Part shown: piece after piece, positions 10,321 to 21,007 of the stretch
Position numbering within the stretch: the first letter of the stretch is position 1
How the letters are laid out: the number at the start of each line of letters is the position of its first letter
Origin: Kappaphycus alvarezii
Lineage: Eukaryota > Rhodophyta > Florideophyceae > Gigartinales > Solieriaceae
Direction of reading: 5' to 3'
NCBI GenBank assembly: GCA_002205965.3
Contig: NADL03000458.1
Span: 62,001 to 126,000 of the forward strand
DNA: 64,000 bases
Position numbers and translations under genes: made by a program
Notes under the pieces: model-generated
What the model saw: the letters and a program-made list of their open reading frames with translations, nothing else
Database searches by the model: none
Told to the model about the DNA's origin: nothing

Positions 10321-11136
10321 CTAACGGAAGGCAAGAGGAGGAGCACAGAGAATTCAGAGGATTCGGTTTTCCGGACCAAGAACTAGATCGAGCGCAGGAT
10401 TTGCGCAATCAACTCGGCGACGCTCAAAAGGAACTGACGGAAATAGAGAGAGTTCGTTCAAGCGGCGTAGGGCAGAGAAGTGGACATAGTTCGGGTGGTC
10501 AAAGGAGCTTTGACTAAATGAACAGGCCTGCAAAAAGTGCAATTTTCGGATATAATGCCATTTTCAGCGTCCCCAGACCATCTTCGGAGGATCGATTCTC
10601 GAGGTCTATGCCTCAGCCCCATGACATCCATTACGGATGAAACTCCACGGATAGACCAGATTGGCCGTGAAGATCATTTCTGTATGATCAGTTTTGAGGT
10701 TTATCAGTAAGAACCGCAACTATTGTGGAGCAAAGTTAAGGTGCGATAATCAGAGGGTTTAGTAAACTCATTCGGTAGAGTTTTCGGAAGTTATGCTACA
10801 GTCCGCGAAAAATGGAATTTTCTGACTCGTCCCGTAGGACTCCTTGCACCAGGATAAGATAATTTTTAATAGTGCTTTGTGAGATGAGCTAACAGAAAAT
10901 GTCTATTCTAAAGGAAGCAAGATGAATAGAAATTCAGCTACAAGGCGAGGATTAGAGAAACTAAATTAACGGTTACCTTAAACTAACGAAATTCCAATGG
11001 ATACGAAAATGAATGCAAAACTTTATTTCCAGCTCAGTACTTAGTAGGTTCCCTTTTGTCATTTATTACAGCAGAATAACCTTTACGAAATCTATGGTAT
11101 AGCTTAAAAATGTAAGATCCGTCAATTATACCCAAC
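10321..11136. other. no gene recognised
   Basis: About 800 bp with frequent stops in all frames. A basic Arg/Ser-rich stretch on plus around 10370-10500 may be a tail of the piggyBac-like relic. No other domain is seen. Confidence 0.4.
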
Positions 11137-11900
11137 GTGTCTTCAATTGTCCATTTCAATTCATCAGCAGTATTGAACCGTCTACCCCTGCAGTACTACC
11201 GACGAGCAAGCAAACATCAGACATTTTTGATGATAATGAGGTCTAGGGACTTTGCAGGCAAGGACAGAACGCGCAAATGCCGCTCAGATAGAAACTTTTT
11301 ACTGTACTGCGACCGGTGAATGCTGGCGACATCATTCTTAAATGTCCTCAAAGTAGTTTCCCCGAACATTTCACCAGTCCAAGGAATCAATTTAGTCTTT
11401 GGAGACCTTTTAGAATCCTGATTGATCATGACGGAGCCCTCACAATTTTGGCTAGTCTGAAAGCGATGCGGTTCTCTTCTTAAATCATCCCAATACATCT
11501 TCAACCCGTTCGGTCCATCCTCGTTGAATTTCTCCTTCTTGTCAGAGAATGCAACAGGTGTCCATAATATGTTCCCCTTCGATATTAAACAGCGTACCCA
11601 TTGAAGAGGCTTTTTTGTGATCTGCATTCATTCTTGGTTGCTTGTTAACTCTTCTGTAGTGGAAGTGTGGAGACGCTGACAGTATCTGCTGAATGCGGTG
11701 TACAGTTATAGCAAGATTGAGGGCTCGTTTGATCTCAGCTGCACTTGAATCTCCCTTTGAGTCTATACGAAAATGTCTTCTGTTGTCGTGCTCTGAAATT
11801 TTTAAAGTACGTTTAGGGGTCAAATTGTAGTTGCGGTGAGTTTTATTCATCAAAAAGCTTTGAGATGCCCCCAAAGCCTCGATTCAAAACAACAGCTATG
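11137..11900 (-). pseudogene. Tc1/mariner transposase relic
   Basis: Two overlapping minus-strand frames (11874-11542 and 11627-11217) join into one transposase with a frame change near 11600. The upstream part includes SSAAEIKRALNLAITVHRIQ, which fits the second helix-turn-helix of Tc1-like enzymes. The downstream part contains FSDKKEKFNEDGPNGLKMYW, the block around the first catalytic Asp, and later LPAKSLDLIIIKNV, a worn version of the P-x-[LR]-S-P-D-L-N-P-I-E-N-x block. The segment between them that should hold the second catalytic Asp (Q-x-D-N-A) is missing, and the third acidic position is altered, so it is inactive. Terminal repeats were not located. Confidence 0.7.
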
Positions 11901-13260
11901 GAACCCACACGGATGAGCTCCCTTACCATCTGTGGTAGTGTGGGTGGGGACTCTTCTATATAGATATGAAAAGCACACGCACCTCCTGTTTAGCCAAGAA
12001 AGCGATGCAAGACCTGGGGAAAAGTCTTGAATTCGTGATCTGGAAAAGCACAAACACCAGAAATGTCACTAGAACCCTTGGAAATGTAAGAAAAGAAAAT
12101 GGGAGATTAAGTAGAGATACCGAATAGGTAGTGTGTTGGGCGAGAGAAATAAGATGCTTGAGAAAGACGGGGGTCGACCAACAAAGCGGTATTAGCCTAT
12201 GGAACCACTCACCCACCTTAGGCCTTTACTTTGGGTTGGGTTCAGGATGTTAAATACATAGTTGCTTCACAGAAAAATTACTTGTCCAACTATCAGAATA
12301 GGTAGAAAACGGCTGATAATGATTTCTAGTTTCTAATGGGCCAAAAGAGCGGTGCAAAAGCCGATATTTTGAGGGAAATCGGCCGCACAGATTTTCCTTA
12401 GTGGTGGCGGCTAAATTATGTTACCAATGATTGGTCAGCTTATTAGATAGTTTCAGGGATCTCTGGTTCTGATTTGGAGGAGTAGTGGCTGCTGTACGAC
12501 TGTCTGAAAGTGCCCGTTTTCTTAAATAGCCGTACGATAGTCATAAATACACCATGCATAACTGATTAAACAAGAGATGCAGTATCACAATGGCCGATAA
12601 AATTTTGAAAAGGCTTGGTGGCCAATTCCATCCTACTACAGGGCCTCTCATCGAGATCGAGGCGCCAGGGAAAATTTCCGTTCAGGAGTTTTCTTTTTTG
12701 TCCATTTAAATGCTCTAGAGCTTTGAAGCATCCCATCTTACTCTTCGGGAGCATTCTTTCTTATTTTAGGAAGATCTCGATCATAATTCAGAAAATCGAC
12801 TGCAGTCCTACAGGCTGTGTACCCGTTATTGTTGAAGTCATGCTGTTCCACAGAAATGGGATCGAAGAAGTAATATAATGCGAGCATATCCCGAGGTCCG
12901 TCATCCAGACTTCTACGGAACACGAGCAAGTCCAAGGTCTCGAAGGCGAGCGGGAAAATATATCCCTATCTGACTAAGAAGGAGTATGTTGCAGTTAAGG
13001 ATCTTCTTGAATCGACCGAAGGGACGGAACGCCGGTGTAGCCAAAAATCTACTTTCAAATATGGCTCCCCTCATCAAATGCAGTCTTGCAACCGTGATCA
13101 TCGATTGCAAGTGTGGCCTTCTCTTTGGTCATGGAAAAACCTGTCTCCCCCATTTTTCACCTCACATCTTGAAGGTGAATCTTCGAATTAGGCATCCTCT
13201 ATCTTACTTAACAGAAACAAAAAACCCTTAGGGTCGTTTCAACAAAAAAGTAAATATGAA
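11901..13260. other. no gene recognised
   Basis: The first 150 bp may carry the frame-shifted N-terminal helix-turn-helix of the Tc1-like relic. The rest (about 12.05-13.26 kb) has only short frames on both strands with no domain or repeat structure that I recognise. Confidence 0.4.
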
Positions 13261-13623
13261 AGATGTGTATGCGCTATGGAGCGCAAATTCTGTACTGTGC
13301 ATTCCAATACCTTTCAGAATTTAGCGCATGATATGTGATCTTCACGAATGAAGAGAGCGCGCGCTTGTTATATCGAACAAGATAATGGCCGTGTCTTTTC
13401 AAGAACACCGCATAACCCAACGCTATGATCAACCCGCAAGAGGGAATTGGCCAGCCAGATGACGGCAAAATTGTGTGCGCTGTAAGTCGCACACGCACAA
13501 AGGCAAAGAGTACACTCGTGACTTCTCTGGCAGCGTACTCAGTACTGCTATTCGGGGTCACGGACGAGGGAGCAGTCCATCCAAGAGGGGTTTCCACTTT
13601 TTGCGCTATGCTTGCTGAGACGC

Positions 13624-14281
13624 CTGAATCTTTTTCAAGCGACTTTATCGCAAGGTGCATGACGTTTTCATGTTGCTGGAAGAAAAATTCGCTGTAGAAG
13701 ATGACCGGAAGTATCGACGAAGTTGCCCACTATTGCGTCTGTCGGTAACCATTCGCTGGCTGGCGGGTGGGTCTTACCTGGACATAGCACTAGCTCATGG
13801 AACATCTACTTCCTTTCTGTACTATTACGTTGACGATATTCTATGGTTTCTTGATCAGACCCTGGATATATAGTTTACGTACAAGAACGAGTCCTGTTTG
13901 CGGCCTGCTTCTGATGGATTTTCTCGTGGTGGCAGCAGTGCTCTACGAATGTGTTGCAAAGCACTTGATGGTATAGCTATCAAGATTAAAAAACCCCAGG
14001 CTTGGGAAGTGCCCAGTTATTCCACTCAATTCAAGAGAAAGGGCTTTTTTGCATTGAACAATGATGTCCCACCTCCCTCTGGCTTTGACGATAACTCTCA
14101 AAACGAACTTGAAGATCGCAATGTGTATTCGCAAGAAGAATGTGACCTGGATGAGACGTTGCACCGCTGACGCCGTTACCTTGATTCTTCGCTACTACGG
14201 CAGGATATTACATTGGAAATGGAAGCGACTGGTAGACGTCGTCCCTAGTTCGATTCCAAACTTTCGCTACCAATTTTATTG
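13624..14281 (+). pseudogene. PIF/Harbinger (DDE_Tnp_4) transposase relic
   Basis: Two plus-strand frames join. The first (13655-13873) contains LSVTIRWLAGGSYLDIALA, the N-terminal helical block of HARBI1-type transposases. The second (13898-14170) contains FSRGGSSALRMCCKALDGIA, where the Asp in ALDG is the first catalytic residue, and then WEVPSYSTQFKRKGFFALN, the conserved strand after it. Directly after that the sequence jumps to an acidic tail (DVPPPSGFDDN) like the end of the protein, so the middle with the second Asp and the Glu is deleted. At least one frame change lies near 13880. A SANT-like partner lies convergently at 14443-14889. Confidence 0.7.
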
Positions 14282-14442
14282 ACTGTTGTATTGTCAATCA
14301 TCTTCCTAGTTCTTTTCAGCCTTTCTTAAGAATGACCTTTCTTGCTACTAGGCTCGGATCTTGACCACGACTGTCCAATTCATCAATTTGACTCTGGAAT
14401 TTACTTTCGAATTGCATTAAATTTCTAACTGTTGACGACTCT

Positions 14443-14889
14443 TTACAAGATTACTCTAGCTTCTTGATAGGCAGCTTTTGGAATTGTCCGGAGAAAAAAA
14501 TCGAAGCTCGGGTGCTGCGCAAACACGCAGTGCATGTAGGAAATTGCGTCATCTCCGTTTGTGTTTGATGCGAAGCAATCTAGATCGCTCTGCTCGGATA
14601 ACATGAAGTTTGTACGGGCCGTAGTATACAAAGAACGGAGCTTAGTCCAGCTTTGTTTAAGAGTCGTACCATTCCGGACATTTTGATGTAAGGTGGGGTC
14701 GAATTGACTCAACAAATCTTCGGTTATTCCATCGCTTGATTCCGGTAAGGTTGGATCGAAGTCCTCCGAGTTAAACAGTTCTATGAATTCTTCAGAGAAG
14801 GAATCGTGCCGGCCCGCCTCTAAATCTGCCCTAGTCTCGGCACGTTGGTACATTCGTTGCACTACGGTCTGATGCCTTACAACGGCCAC
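14443..14889 (-). CDS. SANT/Myb-like protein, probable Harbinger second ORF
   Basis: This is an uninterrupted 148-residue frame on the minus strand. It has a basic N-terminus, an acidic middle (LFNSEDFDPTLPESSDG) and a C-terminal helical segment in which LKQSWTKLRSLYTTARTNF resembles the Trp-containing recognition helix of SANT/MADF-like domains, followed by an F-x-x-F-x-R-[TM]-I-P ending. PIF/Harbinger transposons encode such a Myb/SANT-like protein in addition to the transposase, and the broken transposase lies 160 bp away in convergent orientation. I infer it is the DNA-binding accessory ORF of that element. It is intact although the transposase is not. Confidence 0.5.
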   Translation of the reverse strand: MAVVRHQTVVQRMYQRAETRADLEAGRHDSFSEEFIELFNSEDFDPTLPESSDGITEDLLSQFDPTLHQNVRNGTTLKQSWTKLRSLYTTARTNFMLSEQSDLDCFASNTNGDDAISYMHCVFAQHPSFDFFLRTIPKAAYQEARVIL

Positions 14890-15273
14890 GACATGGCATA
14901 ATCTGGCAGTCTCATGTCTACTCCAGTTCGGTGCGCGGCTCGAGAATCCAGATCGGGTCGGGCAGCGCTCGCAGACGTGGAGTCGTTATTGTAACGGTCG
15001 ACCCATGACGGAATCGAGGCCTGTTCGCGCTCGAGTGGGTGCCTCTACAGCATACCGGTGTAAAACACGGAACGGTGGTAGGGTTGTGATGGATGTGAGA
15101 GGAAGTGGAGATTATGTCGCTGCGGAGGTGAGTTGTGGTACGGGTAGGAGAGGTGAAAGGGGAAAATGGAAAAGCGAATACTGGTGCACGAAACTGTTCG
15201 TTGTATCGAAAGCGTTTACAGAACAGAATTCAGATCACCCAGAGCATGATATGGATTCTACCCCTTAAATCGC
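14890..15273. other. no gene recognised
   Basis: A short plus-strand frame at 15005-15268 encodes a Gly/Arg-rich peptide with no recognised domain. The stretch may be the outer end of the Harbinger element. Confidence 0.35.
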
Positions 15274-15312
15274 TTGCGGGACTTGCTGAAATCGGCTCTG
15301 CAAGTCCCGCAA
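15274..15312. repeat. perfect 13-bp inverted repeat (hairpin)
   Basis: TTGCGGGACTTGC at 15274-15286 is exactly complementary to GCAAGTCCCGCAA at 15300-15312, leaving a 13-nt loop. It lies outside any recognised gene, 385 bp beyond the SANT-like ORF. It could be a fold-back terminus of a transposon or an RNA hairpin. Confidence 0.8.
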
Positions 15313-16182
15313 ATATGAAAGCGCCGGTATAAAATAAGGACGAGGAACATAACGTATGGTAAATCAATGGCTGCCACCGGGATTACATTTTGTTTCCATA
15401 CCTTATTTTATTTGGTTGGAGCGAACCTTACTGGAGTTTCAAGTGACGCGATGGGCGATTAATACGCTTCCATGTTTTCAACACCAAGTGTTACATTTGT
15501 AAATTTCCACGTCTCAATGATGCTAGAGTCCACGAGTCCTCGTTCAGATAGCCATCCCCCTTTTTTTTCAATTTTGAGTGAACGTCCTGGTACAACAATT
15601 GATCTGCCATCGCTTCAAAAATGCCATAGTGTCCGGGAGTATACTGTTCAGACGTGTGCCATACCGTTCAGACTTGTGGCCAAGAACGTGCTGTACTGCT
15701 CAGGCTTGTTGCCAAAAAAGTGCGTAGACAGGTACAACAAAGCACATTAAAACAACCCAACCGAACACATTCAGCACTGTGCACAGCAGTACTAAAAAAA
15801 AGGGAAATAACTGAGCACACTGTGTCCTCTTGCACGCAGTGAAGGGAAGAGGTGGAACATCACGCACGAAGGAAAAGGAGGAAGACCGGTAATTGAAAAT
15901 AAGTCCTACTGGACGCAGGTAAGCACTTGAACCAAGGCTCTGGGGTGTAAAACATGCCGGGAAGGCAGCTGCCTAAAAAAATTTTGATTGTCTCGGCTTG
16001 CTGCGGCGCTTGTGAGGGGACTAGGTTTTTTCGGAGGGCGTTTGCTGTTGATATTATACTATCTTTCGATAAGCGTGTGTCTTCTCTCAATGCAGGCAGT
16101 AAAGCAAAAAAACCTTTGCGGACGGAATGTGTTACTGCGTTGCCAACCCATTCCATAGGAGGCCAACAAAATTTGACCGGCA
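15313..16182. repeat. unrecognised stretch with a degenerate triple repeat
   Basis: Between about 15637 and 15725 a motif of the form TA-C-[TC]-G-[TC]-TCAG-[AG]-C-x-TGT-x-GCC occurs three times in a row with 25-30 bp periodicity. The rest of the stretch has no recognised gene; the minus-strand frame at 15860-16267 (135 codons) shows no domain and is probably chance. Confidence 0.4.
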
Positions 16183-16509
16183 TTGTCGGTTGACAGGACC
16201 CTTGGTGAGGGGCAACATTCCAAGCTTTTGGTGCATACAAACAACGGAATCGACATGAATCCGGCAAATTATCTGCCAGAAGAGTGTTCTGCAGGGCGGG
16301 TGCGGGATATTACTGAATTATTTAACGATAATGAGGCGTCCGCTTTCGCTTCTCCTTCGTCTCAACAAATTAAGAAAACTGTAACAACTGCGGGTTCAGG
16401 GCCGAGATTATCGGTCCAGCCTTGGAGTTCCCGTCGCAATCTAGAGGATAGTCCCTCTCAAAGAGAGACGGATAGTGAAGAGGACGCAGATGCCGTTGAT
16501 CTCGATTGA
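16183..16509 (+). other. unrecognised acidic ORF, possible retroelement N-terminus
   Basis: A 108-codon frame ends in a Ser/Glu/Asp-rich tail (SQRETDSEEDADAVDLD). From an internal ATG at 16255 it begins MNPANYLPEECSAGRVRDI. No domain is recognised. Its setting among transposon relics and the presence of further coding-like frames on the same strand at 17.7-19.4 kb suggest one decayed element, but there is no diagnostic motif. Confidence 0.25.
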
Positions 16510-17656
16510 ATAGAAGCGCAAATAGGAGCGCAAATCTTATTTCATAAGGGCGTGAAGCCGGGGCTATCGACCAATGCAGAGACGTCTCCCACGATTGAAG
16601 CAGGGAAACGGCTGGCGCGTGGATGCTTATCTATGAAGGATAGGGATCAGGACGATAGCAAAAAAGAGAACGGGGTTCATCTCTGCTAATCTCTTCCTCT
16701 GCCGCCGATTCGATACGCCATCATATTGTGGTATACCGGGAGCAGTCAGATACTGGGGCCATGGAAGCTACCTTTGAGCCTGTACCCTGTTCATGTAAAG
16801 CTCCGCAAAAATCCTTGTATTGAGAGGAGTAATGTGCTGTTTACTCAGCCAAATGCCAGTTATAGAAGCACGGAGCCAGTTACTGGTGGGTTTGTGCCGA
16901 CATTACACACTTCAGCGCAACAATCACATCTGCAGACATGCCAGATTACCACCTCTCGTCCTTTAGCTCTCTGTCTAACACTTAAAGGGTAGAACAGAGC
17001 AGGCAAACCGGTTAAGCGTCACCGATCTTGCCTCCAGTGTAGGGTTTCCGATCTACACATGGACCGCTGAGCAGCTATCAGGGAACCCTCCCCTTTAGGG
17101 GAATAATTCTTATTGCAGGCAACTACGGGGGTTTTAGTGACAGCATCAAGACCTCTAGAGTGAAGTTAATCATGGATGGAATCGAAAATGCGGCCATTGA
17201 GAGAGAAACTCTCTCTACTTGTGAATCTTATGCGACTCCTTCTCAAGCAACACAAAGACGAGTACGCTAAACATCCCATTGGCCGAATCTTTCTTTGTTT
17301 CCACCGAAAGATGTTAATCCACGGCGAAATACTAACCATTTGAGTGGTGTCGCCGAGATAGGAGGCGTGTAAGTGTTGTTATTGGAGGAATATTCTCAAC
17401 CTGGACCCAATCAAGCTGCATTCGTTGTTCACCAAGCTGCAAAGTTGACATCTATTTTCGATATTACTCTTTTCGTTTGCTTGGACGATATCTTCCCCTT
17501 TGATTTCGTGGACGAAAGTTTTCTCCACCAACCTCCTGGGAAAATTACAACTGGGGTTCCTCCCCTTTCGAGAACCATCTTTATGTAAACTTGTTTTTTC
17601 ACCCAATAAGCGTTACTTTGGCAGAGATTGAAGGGTAGAAATACGCGAAGGGAGAT
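16510..17656. other. no gene recognised
   Basis: Several short plus-strand frames (for example 16726-16992 and 17373-17588) look like weathered coding sequence in shifting frames, but none shows a recognisable domain. Confidence 0.3.
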
Positions 17657-18325
17657 ATGAGCCGTTTTCTTGGCCGAGGTGATGAAGAACCTGCCTACTG
17701 CTTCCTAGAATACAGGCGATATATTAGTCCGCTGATTGCAATTCCGCCTAATTGTTCGGGCTATCGAACATTTCTACTTCATTCTGACCACGCGCAATAT
17801 TTCGAACTTGCGCAGGGGTTCTTGGCTGGTGAAAGAAAGGCTTCTCATCTAGCCGAAAGTTCCCTGTACAGTATGCAGTTACCCAGACAAGACAGCACAT
17901 CCAACTTCAATCCCGTATGTACTGGTACAAGGGATACAAAACACACTGGAGGGATAATTATAGACGCTTTTGACTTGGCTTCATTTTCAAAAGCTGGTGA
18001 TAGTACGAGCTACCGAGGCAATTGTGCCGCTGAGCTCGTCAATCAGGGTTATGTCCATCTTGTGCACGTTGTTTCTCGTCCTTCTTTACCTGCTTGTCGT
18101 ACTGGCTTGAGTAATCTGGTGGATCCTTTCGTAACACCAATCCTCATGCCTCTCCTTGCCCTTTACTTTGTAATTTCAGCCGAAAACTTGACACCTGGTG
18201 TTAAGGACCGATACCTCGATGAACTGAAGTTTGAGACATGCATCACGGTGTTGATGGCCGTGGTGTATGATTTGCGTTATTCTCATCGCATATATTGGTG
18301 TATCCAGCGCAGCTTATTAACCTGA
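17657..18325 (+). other. unrecognised 222-codon ORF in repeat-rich DNA
   Basis: This is the longest intact frame in the 15-20 kb interval. It begins MSRFLGRGDEEPAYCFLEYR and ends with hydrophobic segments around PILMPLLALYFVISAENL and an LMAVVYDLRYSHRIYW block. I recognise no domain. A coiled-coil-like frame follows on the same strand 450 bp later, and the whole 16-19.4 kb interval may be one element whose coding frame has been shifted repeatedly. No catalytic motif was found, so function is left open. Confidence 0.35.
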
Positions 18326-18769
18326 TCGAAGAAAAGGTCCAAGGTTCACCGAATGTTTTGGAGCGCTGTCAGTCTGTTTGAGGGATTTACTCGCTACTCA
18401 GTCTCATCGCGGTTATGAGCAGAGTCCATGAATCACTGGAGTCTTCCATTTTTAAGTAAATCTACGAAAAAGGTCGTGGTCAGTCCCGATACTGCGGCTA
18501 TGAGGTACGGGATGGTACGAAATTTCGCCATGGTACATCTTTTTGAGCTCTGGTGGCTCACTACCGTACTACAGTTTCTGGTATGAAGTTGTAATCGAGA
18601 AAGCATATCAAACGTGCAGAAATGCCAAATTGAAATGTAAATAAATGGCCTCTGGGAGATTTACTCTCGTTCCTGGATGAGGTTCTCGGTAAACTTCACT
18701 GGGACAACATCTAAGGAGGGACCGTTTCTCAGAATCGACGAAATTGTGTTGACCAAGTGAACAGAAACT

Positions 18770-19147
18770 TTGCTCGTGAAATGGAATACTGGCGCGAGAG
18801 AGGGGTCTTCTTCTCGTGAGGTTCAAAACTTTTTCACACAGCTTTCGCAATCTTGTGCTGCAAATAGGGAGAGGGACCAAGAAATCGGTCAGATCCGTTT
18901 TTATTTACGTGAGGCAAAAACAAGGGCCTCTCAAGCGGTATATGATAAAGAAGGGACCGAACAATCATTGTTCGTCAAGGAAAACAAGTCATCCTTGGCC
19001 GAGCAGAGATATCGCCATTACCGTTCCTCCTCCGATTACATTGAAAGTAGGGTAGTCTCGGCCGAGCGAAAGTTTTTTAAGTTGGAGGTAAGGCTGAACT
19101 CCATCGGCAGATTTGAATCATCCGTGCGTAAGGATCGCCAAGAATGA
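18770..19147 (+). other. coiled-coil-like ORF, possible gag-type protein
   Basis: A 125-codon frame is rich in Glu, Arg, Lys and Gln with heptad-like spacing (for example NRERDQEIGQIRFYLREAK and later SAERKFFKLEVRLN). It continues after its stop into a frame with LELAEQMI near 19160. No zinc knuckle or enzymatic motif is present. It is probably the coiled-coil part of a decayed retroelement protein on the same strand as the 17.66-18.33 kb frame. Confidence 0.3.
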
Positions 19148-20491
19148 AAGAGAGCTTTGGAATTAGCTGAGCAGATGATTTTTTCTTGCCTATTGTTCCC
19201 AACTCATCTGGGCATTCAGAGTCCCCCGCGCTACGAATGTACATTTACATACCCGCTGCATACGGGCTTCACAGTACGATATCGCCGTCGACATTACTGT
19301 TGCCCACCCTTCCGCACGCCGCCACATTTCGCCAAGTACGGTTACCGCAGGCGCTGCCGCAACTCTCGCAGAGCGCGAGAAACATCGTCGTTACGGCACT
19401 TACTGCAACCAAAACGATATCCTCCTCTCCCCGTCGTTATTGATATCTATAACGCCTTGGGCGACGACGGCTAGGGTTTTTTCCGCCGCCTTGCTTCCTT
19501 CGATGCTTACCGTCGCGGTTCCTCCCTCAACAGGAGCTCCGCGACTTCGTTACCCGTTTTGCATCTAGTCTCCAAATAATGCAGGCGCGACAGGTTTCTA
19601 CCCGCCGCCCGCATCCGTACTTAATTTATGAATACCCTCCGCACGCTTCTGTGCGACATTGTACAACCCATAAAGATTTACCACCATTGAGCGCAACTAC
19701 TGGATGAATGCGATGATGTAATATTGCTGCAGCCGTCTTGTGGTCAATTCAGTTACTGGACAGGACTCGAAGTAATCACGTCCCCTACAGAATTTCATTC
19801 ACATCCTTCTGGTCTTGGTAGACCACAAACTCCTAGAGAGCCTCATGAGAGTAATTGCTCTGCCGAGAGAAACCCATTTCATTCGTATTAACCTTACACA
19901 AAGGTTCGGTACTGATTTGAATCGAAAGCGGTGAAGCCTTCACTATCACCATGACCTCGCCTGCTTAAATCATACCATGTCGACTAAGATTGTGTTTCCT
20001 CCTTGTTTTCTGATTTAATACATTTTTTTTGGTCTATTATACAATCAACTTGACGCGTTGAAATGGAATCTCTGGAAATCTCTCTCATCTAATCCATGAA
20101 TTAGATGCAGCGCTTGACCTCTCTCTTCTCTAGTGTTTGCGTCCCGCGGATGCCGTTATTCCCTTCGTTTCCGTTTCGCAAGGTAGGCTGATACTAACTT
20201 TGGGGGAATTGTTTCGCGTTTCTGCAGGTTCATTCTAGATACCCATGCTACTTCACATGGAGCCACACATTTACTTTTTGATCATAATAATGATCCATAG
20301 TGCGGTCGGCAACGTACTCATCAGCGACATTCGCAACTCTTCATTATTGTCGGAAGATTGTTGCAGATTTGATATTTTTGGAAGAGAGATCGTGCGAAAA
20401 TTTGGAAAAGGAATAAGTTTTGGTCTCTAAGCTCTGGTAAAATGGTCAGAGTTTACCCGTTCAACAACTCCCTCCCTTCCGATGGTAACAG
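19148..20491. other. no gene recognised
   Basis: The first 330 bp hold an Arg/Tyr-rich frame possibly continuing the coiled-coil ORF. From 19.5 kb to the chromovirus LTR nothing recognisable is seen. Confidence 0.35.
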
Positions 20492-20994
20492 TGTGGGGTG
20501 TTAAGCGCACACGAGCAGATCAAGGTAGAACTGTGGTTGAAACTTTGGTTGAGGCTGGCTGGGTAAAGCCGGCCGCTCCAAACCAGGGTTTATATAGAAC
20601 TGAAGATAGCTACAAACTAAAAGAAAATGCAGTCTAACAGTAGCGAATTCAAAGGTATTCCCGTAAAACAGCCCTGACGGTATCGTAAGCAGCGCTTTCA
20701 GAATTGTAGTCGGCAAGAGTGACATACTCTGACAAGATGTAAGAAGTACATTGGTCCAGGTGGCATGGGATAGCAAGGCGACTTTTGATTGGTAAAGCAA
20801 TGATGTAATATCCCAGTGTGCAACTCGCCCGTAACTATTCCAAGTGTACCAATGGGGTCAAACGCTGTGTTCAGAACTGTAAGGAAAGTGTAATGACAGC
20901 AAAGTGCCTAGTAGCCCTGGCTGCAAGGTTACCAGTGGTTTGAATCTACAGTACAGTATATGCAGTTGTAAGGTCTGTGGAGTGAAATACAACA
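20492..20994 (-). repeat. chromovirus 3' LTR
   Basis: On the minus strand it begins TGTTGTATTTCACTCC and ends CTTAACACCCCACA, with TG...CA termini. The boundaries are fixed by comparison with 26838-27340, whose flanks differ. A TATATA-like stretch near 20590 (plus TTTATATAGAAC) is a candidate promoter element. Confidence 0.9.
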
Positions 20995-21007
20995 TCACTC
21001 CCCTTAC
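20995..21007 (-). promoter_or_regulatory. polypurine tract
   Basis: Read on the minus strand this is GTAAGGGGAGTGA, a purine-rich run directly against the 3' LTR, the expected plus-strand primer of the element. The pol stop codon overlaps it. Confidence 0.65.

Noticed and set aside
15860-16267. 135-codon minus-strand frame
   Set aside because: No domain, Cys/Pro/Phe-scattered composition, and a plus-strand frame of similar quality overlaps it; most likely chance.
20501-20800. 99-codon minus-strand frame, identical to one at 26847-27146
   Set aside because: Both lie wholly inside the two LTR copies; the identity reflects LTR identity and not selection on a protein.
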